This document shows, piece by piece, positions 26,208-37,850 of a stretch of DNA of 64,000 nt. Origin of the DNA: Chaunax sp. Z400 (lineage: Eukaryota; Chordata; Actinopteri; Lophiiformes; Chaunacidae). Numbering within the stretch: position 1 is the first letter of the stretch; every line of letters begins with the position of its first letter. The position numbers and the translations under genes were made by a program. The notes under the pieces were generated by a model. That model saw only the letters and a list, made by a program, of their open reading frames with translations, was not told where the DNA came from and made no database searches. Location of the stretch: NCBI GenBank assembly GCA_037577475.1, contig CM075190.1:1778501-1842500 (forward strand), written 5' to 3'.

Positions 26208-27432
26208 CTGCTCAAAAAATGAAGGGAATGAAGGGACACTGAATCATCACAGTATAACAACAAGTCAGTTAAACTTCAGGGATATCAATCTGTCCATTTA
26301 GGAAGCAAAGTGATTGTGAATCAGTTTCACCTGCTTTGGTGCTAATGAAAGTGACAACAGGTGTAATGGAGAGACAAAAGCAACACAACTCCCACAAAGG
26401 GAATGTTTTACATGTTGTGTCCACAGACAGTTGTTCTCTCCTCATCCTTCCTGACTGATTCTTCTCTAGTTTGGTGTTTTGCCAGTGTTCTTGTCTCTAC
26501 TGGTAGCATGAAGCGGTACCTGCAGCCCAATCAGGTTGCGCAGGTAGTCCAGCTCCTCCAGGATGGCACATCCATACATGTGGTCACAAGAAGGTTTGCT
26601 GTGTCTCCCAGCACAGTCTGAAAAGCATGGAGGAGATACCAGGAGACCAGCCGTTACACCAGGAGAGCTGGACAGGAAGGACAAGGGCATCAACCCAGCA
26701 GCAGGACCGGTATCTGCTCCTTTGTAGGAGGAGGAACAGGAGGAGCACTGCCAGAGTCCTAAATGACCTCCAGCAGGATACTGGTGTGCATGTTTCTGAC
26801 CAAACTGTGAGAAACAGACTCCATGAGGGCCGACACCCTCTAGTGGGACATGTGTTCACAGCCCAGCACCGTGCAGCTCCATTGATATTCACCAGAGAAC
26901 ACCAGAATTGGCAGGTCCACCATTGGTGCCCCGTTCTCTTCACAGATGAGAGCAGATTCACACTGAACACATGTGACAGGTGTGAAAGAGTCTGGAGACA
27001 CCGTGGTGAACGTTATGCTGCTGTAACATCATCCAGCAGGACCGGTTTGGTGGTGGGTCAGTGATGGTCTGGGGAGGCAGATCCTTGCAGGGTCACACAG
27101 CCAATGGTCATAGCCAATGGTACCCTGATGCCGCCAAGTACCGCCACAGACTGTCCAGGAGTTCACTGATGCCCTGATCCAGGTCTGGGAGGAGATCCCC
27201 CAGGACACGATCCACCGACCATCAGGAGCATGATAGATGTTGTCAGGAGTGCATACAGACAGGCGGGGGTCAAACACACTACTGAGTCACATTATGAGAT
27301 GATGATGAAATTCACACAAGTTGGATCAGCCTGTGATTTCAATGAATCCAGCCCTCAATGGTTGATGGTTTTGGTTTCCATTGACCGTTGTTACGTCATT
27401 TTGTTCTCAACAAATTATACAATGTACATACA
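26208..27432 (+). mobile_element. Second Tc1-type transposon, degraded, in intron 2
   Basis: It begins CTGCTCAAAAAATGAAGGG, the typical end of a common fish Tc1 family. The transposase starts MKRYLQPNQVAQVVQLL near 26,510 with the helix-turn-helix QDGTSIHVVTRRFAVSPSTV. It continues through VSDQTVRNRLHEG (about 26,800), LFTDESRFTL (about 26,940) and FGGGSVMVWGG-like text (about 27,050). The catalytic middle up to DLNPIEHLWD is deleted: the sequence jumps near 27,120 to the PPQTVQEFTDALIQVWEE-type C-terminus. A frameshift near 26,620 and others split the frame. The 3' inverted end is missing. Not active. Confidence 0.88.
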
Positions 27433-27444
27433 GGAGTTCAACCT

Positions 27445-28055
27445 GAACAAGTCACCAGTTCATCACATAGAAAGCCAAACAACCATTCACACACACATTC
27501 ACACCTACGGTCAATTTAGATTCACCAGTTCACCTCTACTGCATGTTTTTGGTGGTAGGAGGAAGAAGGAGAACCTGGAGGGAACCCACACAGACACAGG
27601 GAGAACATGGAGGGAACCCACACAGACATGAGGAGAACCTGGAGGGAACCCATTAAGACATGAAGAGAACCTGGAGGGAACCCACACAGACATGAGGAGA
27701 ACTTGGAGGGAACACACACATACATGAGGAGAACCTGGAGGGAACCCACACAGACATGAGGAGAACTTGGAGGGAACACACACACACATGAGGAGAACCT
27801 GGAGGGAACCCACACAGACATGTGGAGAACTTGGAGGGAACCCACACAGACATGAGGAGAACCTGGAGGGAACCCACACAGACATGAGGAGAACTTGGAG
27901 GGAACCCACACAGACATGAGGAGAACCTAGAGGGAACCCACACAGACATGTGGAGAACCTGGAGGGAACCCACACAGAAAAGTACCAGGTGGATTTGCAC
28001 CCAGGACCTTCTTGCTGTGAGGCAACAGTGTTACCCACTGCACCAACATGTGTCC
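27445..28055. repeat. Common fish dispersed repeat with internal 32-bp minisatellite
   Basis: The left arm (CATTCACACCTACGGTCAAT, CACCAGTTCACCTCTACTGC) and right arm (ACCAGGTGGATTTGCACCCA, ending with the 'chars-like' CACTGCACCA) are those of a repeat seen all over fish genomes, and pieces recur at 29,909-30,060 and 45,863-46,055. Between the arms, from about 27,565 to 27,980, a 32-bp piece (AGAACCTGGAGGGAACCCA plus CACAGACATGAGG) is expanded about 13 times. The long minus-strand open frame across it is a by-product. Confidence 0.85.
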
Positions 28056-29900
28056 ATATGTCATGGAAGAAATCAGAGATGAGATATTGTAGCTAGATCC
28101 TGACGAAAATCACCATTTGCGAAATATTGTATTTCTTGAGTAACTATTAAACGGATAATGATACCAAAGTGATTTGAATTTCTAGAGGAATGTTTTCATG
28201 GTCAAAGAGTCCTTTTATGAGGGTCAAACTATCATGGGACTGTTGCTTTTTGGTGCAATGGCAGAACGGGAAAACGTAGCAGTAAATACATTATGTTACA
28301 TTACTGAACTTAAAATGTTGTCTTTTTAACAGTGTGTTTTGCTGAACTTAATATGTCATAGTTCTTTCTAACTCATTCAACATTGTATGTGCTTGGCGAG
28401 GTATGAGTGTGTGGGCATTTGCTGTACACACCTGCACACCATATGATATTTTCTTGTCTAGCAGCTGAGTGGGTTTTACCTTTCTTGTTGACAAAATGCT
28501 CTCTTTCTGCCATTGTGTCTGGAGCTAAACTAAACATGCCAAAGTCTGGTTGAGGGTGAGGTCGAGCTTTCAGGAAGCGGTGAAAGGACACTTCTGGAAA
28601 GGAAATTGGAGCACTGGGTTTATAACACACGGCAAAAACCAGTGTCATTGTGAATATGGTGCAGTATTCATTGGGTTTTCAACAAGAAAAGTTGTTGGCC
28701 CTGTGTCAAGTATATTTCAGACCAGGTTTCGACAGTCAGGTGCAGGTTTAACCAACAGATAAGATGAGCTTTACAACCATTATGAGTCATACCATGGTAA
28801 CCATAGTTAAAAAGAATTAACATCAGAATACATACAATACCACTGAACTACAAGATGAAACATAATATAAATGGTCAGCAGTGTTTTAATTTTAAACTGT
28901 TAACTGCATAAATGATTGAATTGATTCTACTGAATCATCAGTTCTAAGGGAAAAAAATAACGGAGTTAATTTCTTCACCATGAAGTTGGTTTAAGTTGTT
29001 TCATGCTGCAGCGTGATGGTCAACCGGTCACGTTTGTTACTGCTGAAGTTCACTGCTCTGCTAATGCTAATCTCCTGGTGATGATGGTCACATCATCAAC
29101 ATCGCATTAAATGACATTTAGAAATTCTCTAATATTAAGCTCTCAGGAGGTGTCAACTTAGCCCTGCTGGCCTCTACTCCCCTCCCTGCTAAGCTACCAC
29201 TGGGTGATGAAGTGGATGGCACAGATTCAGAGATAGTCAATACTGGAGCCTTTGTTTTCAATAACAGTTGCATGTAAGTCTTGTAGTATGTAGTATTAAT
29301 TAGTCTTAGGCTAAGCGTGTGCCGGCTGACCAATTACATTGAGTCATATGTTGACATGTTGCCATGGAGAAAGGGGCATCTAAGACTAATTTTGATGATG
29401 ATGATTTAGGGTAATGACCTGCATTTTCACGATAAGTTTAGGTTTTTTAAATTCTAATTAATTAGACATTAATTCAACATTAGAATATTTTTTCGGGGCT
29501 CCCCGGGTGAAGCCAGACAGCACCCCATGGCATACAGCAGAAATACTGTTCAGATTTCACTGCACATTTACAGCAAAGTTTTACCATGTGAAGTCAGAGT
29601 ATGGTCAGATCTACCCGTTACTGCATGATGTAAGTCTGAGAAAATCTTTGCAAACTTGGTGAGGAGGTAGAACAGGTTTAGTGTGTTGACATGACGCTGT
29701 TGTCTTCTGCCACTCTCATGAGCCAAATCTTCCCAGCCACTGTAGCAGCTCTTTGTCTTGGAGCAGGTGCTAATGTTTCAGCTATTTATGTTTGCTGGCC
29801 AGGTCACCCTTGAGCCAAAACTGCAGAGTCATTCATTGCAGAAAGTCATACAGTTGCTACATGGTGCTGCAAGTTTTGTTGCAAGCAGTCAGTATGCTTT
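28056..29900. other. Intron 2, unremarkable middle part
   Basis: AT-rich intronic sequence. I see no coding frame with recognisable similarity, no clear repeat family and no splice-flanked exon candidate. Confidence 0.6.
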
Positions 29901-29908
29901 TGTTCTTC

Positions 29909-29935
29909 ATTCATTCATTTTCTGTAACAGCTTAT

Positions 29936-29992
<57 letters not shown>

Positions 29993-30060
29993 CCCCTACG
30001 GTCAGTTTAGAGTCACCAGTTCACCTCTACTGCAGAGGCCGGAGAACCCTGAGTATGTAT
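29909..30060. repeat. (GT)n microsatellite inside a fragment of the common fish repeat
   Basis: The left piece CATTCATTTTCTGTAACAGC is the usual beginning of the repeat family also seen at 27.5-28.0 kb. A GT run of about 27 dinucleotides (29,938-29,991) follows, then CCTACGGTCAGTTTAGAG and CACCAGTTCACCTCTACTGC of the same family. Confidence 0.8.
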
Positions 30061-31315
30061 CATTAGTCCAGAGGCAGAGCCTGCTCAGGGGGGCTTCCAG
30101 GTTTCACATGTTAAAGTTGAACCCTGGCGCCACCGTGGCTGAGGTCACAGCTCCTCTGACAAGCCATGTGTCAGGAGTTAGCAAGGGTTTGCTGGGAGCA
30201 GCCTTCTGATGGACAGTGGACAGATTATTCTGGGCTGCATGGGATAGAAATACAGACAGAGATGCTTGTGTGTCATTTGTTTTACAGAGGGGAGATCTGG
30301 GGATCAGGGGGAAGTTTTCTGCCACATACGTAGCTTATAACCATATTTGTAGACACTCCACCATTAGTTAATACTATTTGATGCCAAGGTTACACATTCA
30401 TATGATAAAGTGTTCCTTATTTATATCAACAATTAATGTGATGCATTTTTGTGAAGCTTCTTAGTGTATTTATTAGCACTCTTATTAGCCTATTTACTCT
30501 TATGTCATATAGTCATCCGTCCTGAGTTGTTTGTGCCTAAATGTAGGTCACATCTAGTTTTTGTTAACTGTATAATATAGCTTTTTCTACTTTTGCATAT
30601 TAGTGAGAGTTGATTTGTGCTGTGATGTCTACTGAATACAGATTCAGTAGACATCACCTCTGAAGCTTTTGCTAGAAGTACCAGCTGTGGGCCAGGTGGC
30701 CGGACATTAAAAATTTCCAGCCAACGCTGTATCTATTCACCAGATTAAGGATTTTAGTCATTGGACATCTGGATGTTGTCAAAAAAAACAATCTGATCTT
30801 ATATCAGTTTGGCATGCAGCCGATCCGGTCATCCTCTGTCTTCTGAGAAGTGTTGGCAAGAAGCAGATTTTTAACATTTAAATGTCTCATTCAGTTTTTT
30901 TTAATGATTTTAATTACCAAGTCTGATTGTTTTGGAGAGGAAGGGATGTCTGCAGGGTGTCGGTAAAAATGTTTTAATGATTAACACTGAAACATCAGAA
31001 ATAGTAGACAATATAGAAGTGAACTCCGAGGTTTAAAATGTCATATACGACACAGGGGTAGCAACCCTGATTTCCACCAAATCCTTGGCAGGCTGTATCC
31101 ATTTCTTAATCTTAGCCAGTTTGACATTATTTGTTTTTTTTCCAGGAACATTTAAGATTGTCACTGGTACAAAATATCATTGTTGCCACTGTTAACTTGC
31201 TGAGCTTATCTTGTTGATAGCTGAACGCTTACATTATCATTGCATTAAGCTTTTTTAATCACTTGCTATAAAGATGATAGCAGTCCAGAAAATCAATCAT
31301 CTTGTCTTTTTGTAG
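30061..31315. other. Intron 2, 3' part
   Basis: AT-rich sequence with one perfect small hairpin. Otherwise nothing recognised up to the TTTTTGTAG acceptor of exon 3. Confidence 0.6.
30622..30657. repeat. Perfect inverted repeat, 16-bp arms, 4-base loop
   Basis: GTGATGTCTACTGAAT at 30,622-30,637 is the exact reverse complement of 30,642-30,657, with ACAG between. The intron transcript could fold it into a short hairpin. Confidence 0.95.
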
Positions 31316-31512
31316 TCATCCCTCTCACAGAAGTCTTCTCCAAGAGTATGTGTCAGCCCCGGGAGATGCTCGTAGACATTTTCCAGGAGTATCCAGATGA
31401 CACAGAACACACCTATGTTCCCTCCTGCGTGGTTCTCAACCGCTGTGGAGGCTGCTGCACTGATGAAGCAATGGAGTGTGTACCCCTGGAATCCGCCAAC
31501 ATCACATTGCAG
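31316..31512 (+). CDS. vegfa: VEGF-A coding exon 3 (cystine-knot core)
   Basis: This 197-base exon codes residues 37-102, the heart of the receptor-binding domain. Visible are MCQPREMLVDIFQEYP (C49), VPSC (C74), RCGGCC (C80, C83, C84), MECVP (C91) and the glycosylation site NIT (98-100). The conserved spacing is intact, and the EYPD and RCGGCC strings are diagnostic of the VEGF/PDGF family. It starts after TTTTTGTAG in phase 1 and ends on CAG before the donor GTGAGC. The unspliced frame runs into intron 3 and stops soon after. Confidence 0.97.
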
Positions 31513-32093
31513 GTGAGCTGGAGACAAATGGTGTTCATACAATTTTCTGGATGAACTAATGGCATCTAAATCATCATTAGACAACATTATGACATTATGC
31601 TCGCTATTACACCTAGCAATATTTTTATAAGGTTTACAGGTTAAAGGTTATGAGCTTTTAATTGTAATTTTTGGAAATAATTCAAGAGACCAACCTAAGC
31701 AATTAAATTTAACATGTTGTTATCTTCTTTTATTCATGCAAAGAATATATTCTTTACTGAAGTAGTTGTTTGACAAAGGATCAAATGTTACACTGACTAG
31801 CTTTTCCTGATATGGATATATCTGCACCCCATGTAACTCATCGGTAACTGGCAGAGTTTGCTTAGTTGTTATGCAGATGGCTCAGTTGTCATTATGTGAT
31901 CTAAATATGCAGTTGTATCTTATCCCAAGACTGAACTTCCATACTTAGATCACACCATGAGAACTGAGGAATCTCAACCACTAATGAAGACCATGAAATG
32001 GGGTTGGGTGTCAGAAAAAGCTGATGAATTTGAGAGCACAAATTAGTAGCTGTTGGTCACAAACATGTAGGGTTAGTCATGCTTTTTAATTCT

Positions 32094-32497
32094 TGAGGGT
32101 TAGGGTTAGAGGGTGAGGATTAGAGGGTTAGGGTTAGAGGGTTAGGGTTAGAGGGTTAGGGTTAGAGGGTTAGGGTTAGTGGGTTAGGGTTAGAGGGTTA
32201 GGGTTAGTGGGTTAGGGTTAGAGGGTTAGGGTTAGAGGGTTAGGGTTAGAGGGTTAGGGTTAGAGGGTTAGGGTTAGTGGGTTAGGGTTAGAGGGTTAGG
32301 GTTAGTGGGTTAGGGTTAGAGGGTTAGGGTTAGAGGGTTAGGGTTAGAGGGTTAGGGTTAGAGGGTTAGGGTTAGTGGGTTAGGGTTAGAGGGTTAGGGT
32401 TAGTGGGTAAGGATTAGAGGGTTATGTTAAAGGGTTAGGGTTAGAGGGTTACGTTAAAAGGTTAGGGTTAGGGTTAGAGGCTAGGGTTAAAGGATTA
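32094..32497 (+). repeat. Telomere-like 14-bp array in intron 3
   Basis: About 28 units of GGGTTAGGGTTAGA or GGGTTAGGGTTAGT: the vertebrate telomere hexamer alternates with an eight-base variant. Units degrade at the right end (GTTACGTTAAAAGG, GGATTAGGG). The G-rich strand is the sense strand of the gene. It lies about 320 bases before exon 4. Confidence 0.95.
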
Positions 32498-32818
32498 GGG
32501 CTAAAGCGTTAATGTCAAAGGAAGTGCAGAGAAAGTTAAGCATTAAGAAAGTTGGCCTCTCAGATCTGTTGTTGACCCTGGCACACTGTTTTTACAGCCA
32601 TTTGTGTTTTTGGTCAAAGCCTCTCCTGGCGATAGACAAAGCCTGCCGTTATGATGTTGGCTCCAGAAGTGGAGGTACTTACAGTAAAACATGCAGTCTT
32701 TGTGCTGTTTGGTAACAGACACTTCTGGGTTATGGTGTTTAGACTGTATGTTACAAAGTCATTTTAATGTTGTTTAAATTTCACCCTTGCTTCATTGTGT
32801 CCTCTGTTTCTCTTCAAG

Positions 32819-32895
32819 GTAATGCGGTTTAGACCACGGGTAACAGAACATACTATTCACTTAAGTTTCACAGAACATCAAAAATGTGATTGCAG
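32819..32895 (+). CDS. vegfa: VEGF-A coding exon 4 (end of cystine knot)
   Basis: A 77-base exon for residues 103-127 and two bases of Arg128: VMRFRPRVTEHTIHLSFTEH, then QKCDC. C125 and C127 are the last two knot cysteines. The acceptor is TCTTCAAG, slightly off the usual CAG, and the donor is GTAAAA. The LSFTEH-KC-C string is typical of VEGF-A in fish. Intron 4 after it is only 84 bp, as expected of a compact fish intron. Confidence 0.95.
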
Positions 32896-32979
32896 GTAAA
32901 AAGGTCTCCCATTCTTTCACACACAGGTATATTGATGATGCAATATAAGCACAAAATCACCTCTTTTCTTTTATTTCAG

Positions 32980-33012
32980 ACTAAAGCCAGACATTCGAGC
33001 AAAGGAAGAATA
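32980..33012 (+). CDS. vegfa: VEGF-A coding exon 5 (short linker), ends in TA
   Basis: A 33-base exon completing Arg128 and coding LKPDIRAKEE, ending with bases TA of a split codon. The acceptor is TTATTTCAG and the donor GTAAGA at 33,013. The equivalent human exon ends in AA, giving Asn or Lys depending on the next exon. Here TA gives Tyr with the heparin-binding exon, TAA with the last exon, and TAG if unspliced. Confidence 0.9.
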
Positions 33013-35228
33013 GTAAGAACATGTTTATTATTTTTCTGATTACTTATCTGATACAAATGATTGGCAGTAGGATGACATGAGGGTATTTACTGTGTTAATG
33101 TGGGTTTCATATTTGATTAATATTTAAATTTGAGAATAGCAAAAGCTTTGAAATGAAATGTTGTCTAAACACAACATGGTAAAGAACATCGATTAAACTG
33201 AGATTTAAAATGGGAACTGTTTAATCAAAGAATAAGAAAAAAACATTACAAATTTGACATTTGTGCCAGTTTTCAGACACATTTAGGGCAATATTAAAAA
33301 CGTTTCAATAGTCTGTATTAACTTTTCCAACTTTGGTTAATAAGCCTTAATAATTATATGTATCAATTTTCCCATATTTACTGTCGATGTTGGAGGCATG
33401 GAGATTGTATCTTCTATCTATTTTAACAGGGCTGTACTATGGCATGGCAGTGAGTTTAGTGCCTTAACAGTGGGAGTGATTAAGGCGTAGCCGGACGGCT
33501 TCAGGACACCCGCTGCAGTTACACTGACTCCAGTTGCACAAACCTGACCCTCAGACCTCAGCTACTTCCCCAGTATAATCATAGCAACAAGTGTCATGCA
33601 GTTAACCTATTTTTATTTTTGGTGGTTTAAATAGAGGATGAGCTTGGAGGTGAGTTGAAGTGCCATCATTCCTTGAGAAAATTTTCATTGGGCCATGTGT
33701 TTTATGTACAGTATGCATGCTTATGGTTTGTGTCGTCCCAGTGGTAGGTCAGGTTGTTTTATTGGATAAGAGGAGTGTTTGTGTACCCATCTGTGATTTG
33801 CCATACTAAAATCTGCTGGATTGGTGGAGGAGAGATGGGATCATGTTAGTGAAGTAACATGAGCTCCATTCAGCCTCACTGGATGTCTGCCTGTCACAGA
33901 GAATGTAGGCAAAGAGGATGTTGTCATTCATACAGTCATTACAGGAACAGACAGTATATCCTGATACACCTACTGTAGTTCATTCCTGTCCTGAAGATCA
34001 ATATACACCCCTGCTAATGAGGAGGAGACTAGATTCGAGTAGATATTCTATTTGTTGATTACCTTCTTGACTATTTTCTTTTCCTGCATTACTGTAACTG
34101 TATCTGCTCAAGTGTTTTTCCTGCCTTCTCTGTTTATCAGGGTTAATTTTTGAAAGCTCAGCGACAGAGACACCAGCAGGATTGTTGTGACCTGAGCCTG
34201 TGCTGCAGTACATATTAGGATCAACATGATATTTGTCTTGTCACAATTCCAAATTTCCACTTGATACAATACTAAATTACTATTACAATACTCAGCACTG
34301 AAATAATACTGAAAACTCAAATGATACTGATTCAATACTCGGTACCTAGAAACTCAATGTCCACAGTTTATTAAAATTGTAACATCATGACATCGCAAGA
34401 GAAGTTTCCAACTTGTTTTTTGCTGGATCTACAGAACAAATCATAAAAAACATTGATTCAGATGCCAAATTGTACAAAATAGCTTCAACTTGTAAAGGTT
34501 TCAAATTTACTATAAAGAAAATAATAGCTAGTGTGTTTTTTTGATATAGCTTAGGTGTTGGAAGTTAGAACGTCACAACATTAAACAGAAAATATGTAAT
34601 ATATACACAATTGAAAACAAAAATGTTTGATACACAATACTTTTTCAAAACCACAGCACATTCTAAGAACAGAGAACAGCATCTGTCTGTTTCCACACTA
34701 GAAGACTTTGAGTTGAGTAGATTGCCCTCTTCACAATATCCTGTGTTTTCAATCTATGTTTGAGACAACTGCTTTGTCTATTTTAGGTTCTTCTCCAAGA
34801 TTACAAGTGTTTCCACATTCTGCTCTGTCAGCTCTACGTGTCTGGTGCTGACAATGAAGACACATGACTCTGAAGAACCACCCTAGTTTAGAACTGACAT
34901 TTAGATAGTAGCCCTGTGTTATTTGACTATTTAACAATTTAAAATGCATCTTAATACACTTGACATTTGGAACTCACATTTTCTAAAGTGCTTGTCCGGC
35001 TGCTTACAATACAGGAAAGCCTTAGATTGATATGCTACGCTACTTGTGCATTATGTAGCTTATCTAATTTAGCAGCTTATCATCTCACTAGATGATACAA
35101 GACCTACTTGCCAGGTAAACTAGATTATTTGCTAAACTGTCATGTTTTGTTCTCATTGAAAATCTGTTGGGGTCTGTTACTATGGCACATGTGTTTCTTT
35201 ATACAGCACTTTTTTATAGCACCTTTTT
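33013..35228. other. Intron 5, 5' part
   Basis: AT-rich intron sequence without recognised repeats. I found no exon coding the strongly basic Lys/Arg-rich segment that mammalian VEGFA exon 6 provides, here or in the rest of the 7.8-kb intron. Confidence 0.6.
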
Positions 35229-36745
35229 CAAGATTCAAGATTAACTTTATTGTCATTCAGACTATCCACCAGACAGGTGCACAGCAGAATGAAATTAGGC
35301 TGCATTTGGCTCCTTCATAAATAAAGAAAAACACAAAAGTAAAATGGCAATAATAACAGTATTAGATAATAAATAGAAAAAATAGCAGTCTGTACATAAA
35401 GTGACTTGGATACTGCACAGAAGCAGGATTATTGCACTGGTTGAACTGCATAATAAATACTCTGCTAAGTGTAAACAGGAATATATCAAATTGCACATAG
35501 TATGAGGTATAATTGCACATGATATGGTTTAATGGTAAGGAATAGGAAGGAAGAGTTAGAGGGAGGAAGAGTTCGGCAGTCTGATGGCAGTGGGGATGAA
35601 TCTGTTACAGAACCTGGTTGTTCTGCACCTGATGCTTCGGTACCTGCTGCCAGAGGGGAGGAGGGTAAATAGTCCTTGACAGGGGTGGGTGGAGTCTCTG
35701 ACCACACAGGAGGCTTTAGACAGGCAGCGTTTGTGGGTAATGTCCTTTACAGACAGGAGTGAGGTCCCAATGATTTTTCCTGCTGTCCTCACCTCTCTCT
35801 GCAGGGCCGTCCAGTCTGAGGCATTACAGTTCCTGTACCAGATAGAGATGCAGTTTGTCAGCACGCTCTCTATGTGGCCCTGTAGAAGGTGGTGAGGATG
35901 GGGGAGAGGTATGCTGTGCACCTGCTGTGCTCTTTGGGTCAGAGCTGAGGTGTGCTGAGTCCAGGTCAGGCTGTCGGTGATGTGCACCCCTAGGAACTTG
36001 GTGCTCTTCACACTCCACCACGGAGTCGTTGATCCTCAGAGGAGTGTGAGTTGGTCTGTTTCTCCTGAAGTCAACAATGATCTACTTTGTTTGGCTTGAC
36101 ATTCAGGACCAGACTGTTGGTGGAGCACCAGTCCTCAAGGTGCTTCACTTACTCCCTGTAGGCCCAGTCGTTGTCGTCCTGGATGAGTCCAACAACTGTT
36201 GTGTGTTCCGCATACTTAATGATGTGGTTTAACCCAGTCATGGGTCATCAGGTGAAGAGCAGTGGACTCAGAACACAGCCCTGAGGGGAGCCGGTGCTCA
36301 GCGAGATGGTAGCTGAGGTGTTTCTCCCCACCCTCTCCAACTGTGGTCTTTTTGTTAAAAAGTCCAGTACCCAGTTAAAGAGGAGGTTACCAAGGCCTAG
36401 AGAACCCAGTTTGTTTATCAAGCACTGGGGGAAAATAGTGTTAAATGCTGAGCTGAAATCCACAAACAGCATCCGCACATGTGTGTTTTTATCCTCCAGG
36501 TGTGCCAGGCTCAGGTGTAGCACAGAGGATATGGTGTCCTCAGTGGAGGGGTTACGGTGGTAAGCAAACTGGTACGGGTTGAATGAAGGTGGAAGTGAGG
36601 CAGTGATGTGGTCCATAACTAGCCTCTAGAAGCACTTCATTATGACAGATGTTAGTGCTACGGGACAGTAGTCGTTGAGGCATGTGACTGTGGGTTTTAC
36701 AGACTTCATTATGTCAGTGGATTTGCCATCAGCGCCATCCCTTAG
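35229..36745 (-). mobile_element. L2/CR1-like LINE copy, 5'-truncated and dead, in intron 5
   Basis: Read on the minus strand, 36,616-36,248 codes a reverse transcriptase piece with FVDFSSAFNTI and GSPQGCVLSPLLFT. A base is then lost at the following LMTHDC-type motif, shifting the frame. Next comes HIIKYAEHTTVVGL, where family members have FADDTTVVGL: the catalytic Asp pair is replaced by Glu-His. The C-terminal region at 36,011-35,556 holds KFLGVHITDSLTWTQHTSAL and SLPLLPSGSRYRS-type text. The 3' end is marked by (TTGAATC)n-like short repeats at 35,229-35,245, the kind of tail CR1/L2 LINEs carry instead of poly-A. It lies antisense to the gene. A near-identical partner is at 59,341-60,046. 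Confidence 0.88.
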
Positions 36746-36777
36746 GTCCCACACTAGACTTCAGCACCCCTTTTTGT

Positions 36778-36900
36778 TAACCAGTACATCATCTGTAGTA
36801 GACATGCTTAGGCAGAGGCATTGCTTCACTCTTAACGGAAGCTGAGGCTGTATCAACAGGGAGGAATGCACAGCCGCATGTCCCACTGACAATAGATAGT
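36778..36900. repeat. Dispersed repeat, sister copy at 55,165-55,275
   Basis: GTAGTAGACATGCT, the GAAGCTGAGGCT core and CATGTCCCACTGACA recur in order at 55,165-55,275. The family is not recognised. Confidence 0.6.
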
Positions 36901-37065
36901 AAAGACCCATTTATGCTCAACATTAAAGATGTATATTAATAGATTTAAAAAAATTAACAAAAAGATAGAACTCTGTGTTAATTTCGTATGTAATATTGCA
37001 CATTTTTGCAGAGCTTACAGATAAGTCCAAAAACAGAAACGGGAGTAGTACCACTGGAAATCTTT

Positions 37066-37262
37066 AGTGTGTGTATGAGTATGTCTGTGTGTATGAATAT
37101 TATGTGTGTATGAGTATGTATGTGTGTATGAATATTATGTGTGTATGAATATGTATGTGTGTATGAATATTATGTGTGTATGAGTATGTATGTGTGTATG
37201 AGTATGTATGTGTGCATGTGTGAGTTAGTGAATGGGAGAGAGAGAGAGAGATAGTGAGAGGG
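37066..37262. repeat. TGTGTATGAGTA/TATTATG minisatellite and (GA)n run
   Basis: Imprecise tandem units of about 18-22 bp built from TGTGTGTATGA and ATATTATG or GTATGTA, followed by a GA microsatellite at 37,235-37,262. The minus-strand Thr/His open frame over it is a by-product. Confidence 0.85.
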
Positions 37263-37634
37263 ATCCTGGCAGCTAAGCACAAAACAGTCCGTGTGTCTGT
37301 GAAAAACCGTCACAGTAACACAACGCTAGCTCCAACAATAATAAAGCAACAATAGCAAGTCAAACAGTAACACAGACAATCTGCTCTGCCCAGACTTCAG
37401 CCTCTTATTTGAAGAAAAGGAGGTAGCAGGTGAGAAGGTCCTTCCGTCTTTCATTCCGGCTCGGTCCCTCGAGTCGCGGGTCCTGACGGGTTGTCTTGTT
37501 GCTCTGTTGCGGGTTAGACGCAGCTGATCCTCAGCGAGATGGCATTGAGAACAGCGCAGTTGGCTGACTTTCACAGTGTGGTAGAGGAAAACAGCGTGAC
37601 TGAAGAGTCATGGTGTAGCCCTCGGTTCCTTAGC

Positions 37635-37850
37635 GTATGAGATACTGTATTCATCCCACAGGGGGAAATTCTTTCTCTGCATTTGACCCATCCCTGAGGA
37701 GCAGTGGGCTGCCTTTACGGCGCCCGGGGAGCAAATTGGGGTTCAGTATCTTTGCTCAAGGATACTTCAACTTGTAGACTTGCAGGGGCTGGGTATGGAA
37801 CCACCGACGTTTTGTTCCGTGAAGGACCGCTCTACCTCCTGAGCCACAGC
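37635..37850 (+). repeat. Common fish SINE-like dispersed repeat
   Basis: Contains AAATTCTTTCTCTGCATTTG, GACCCATCCCTGAGGAGCAG, CGGCGCCCGGGGAGCA, TTGCTCAAGGATACTTCAA and an end resembling a tRNA-like GGTATGGAACC...CTCCTGAGCCAC. I know this text from many fish genomes. An opposite-strand piece lies at 63,325-63,412. The exact family name is not certain. Confidence 0.7.

Noticed and set aside
27511..28038. Minus-strand open frame of 175 codons with a SLQVLLMSVWVPS repeat
   Set aside because: It is the translated 32-bp minisatellite, open in several frames at once inside a dispersed repeat.
29758..30066. Open frame with a long Cys-Val run
   Set aside because: The Cys-Val run is a translated (GT)n microsatellite within a dispersed repeat fragment.
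32094..32497. True chromosome end
   Set aside because: The telomere-like array is short, has a variant 14-bp unit and is flanked on both sides by vegfa exons in order.
36248..36616. Host gene for a reverse transcriptase-like protein
   Set aside because: It is part of a dead LINE with a frameshift, a changed catalytic site and a LINE-type 3' tail.
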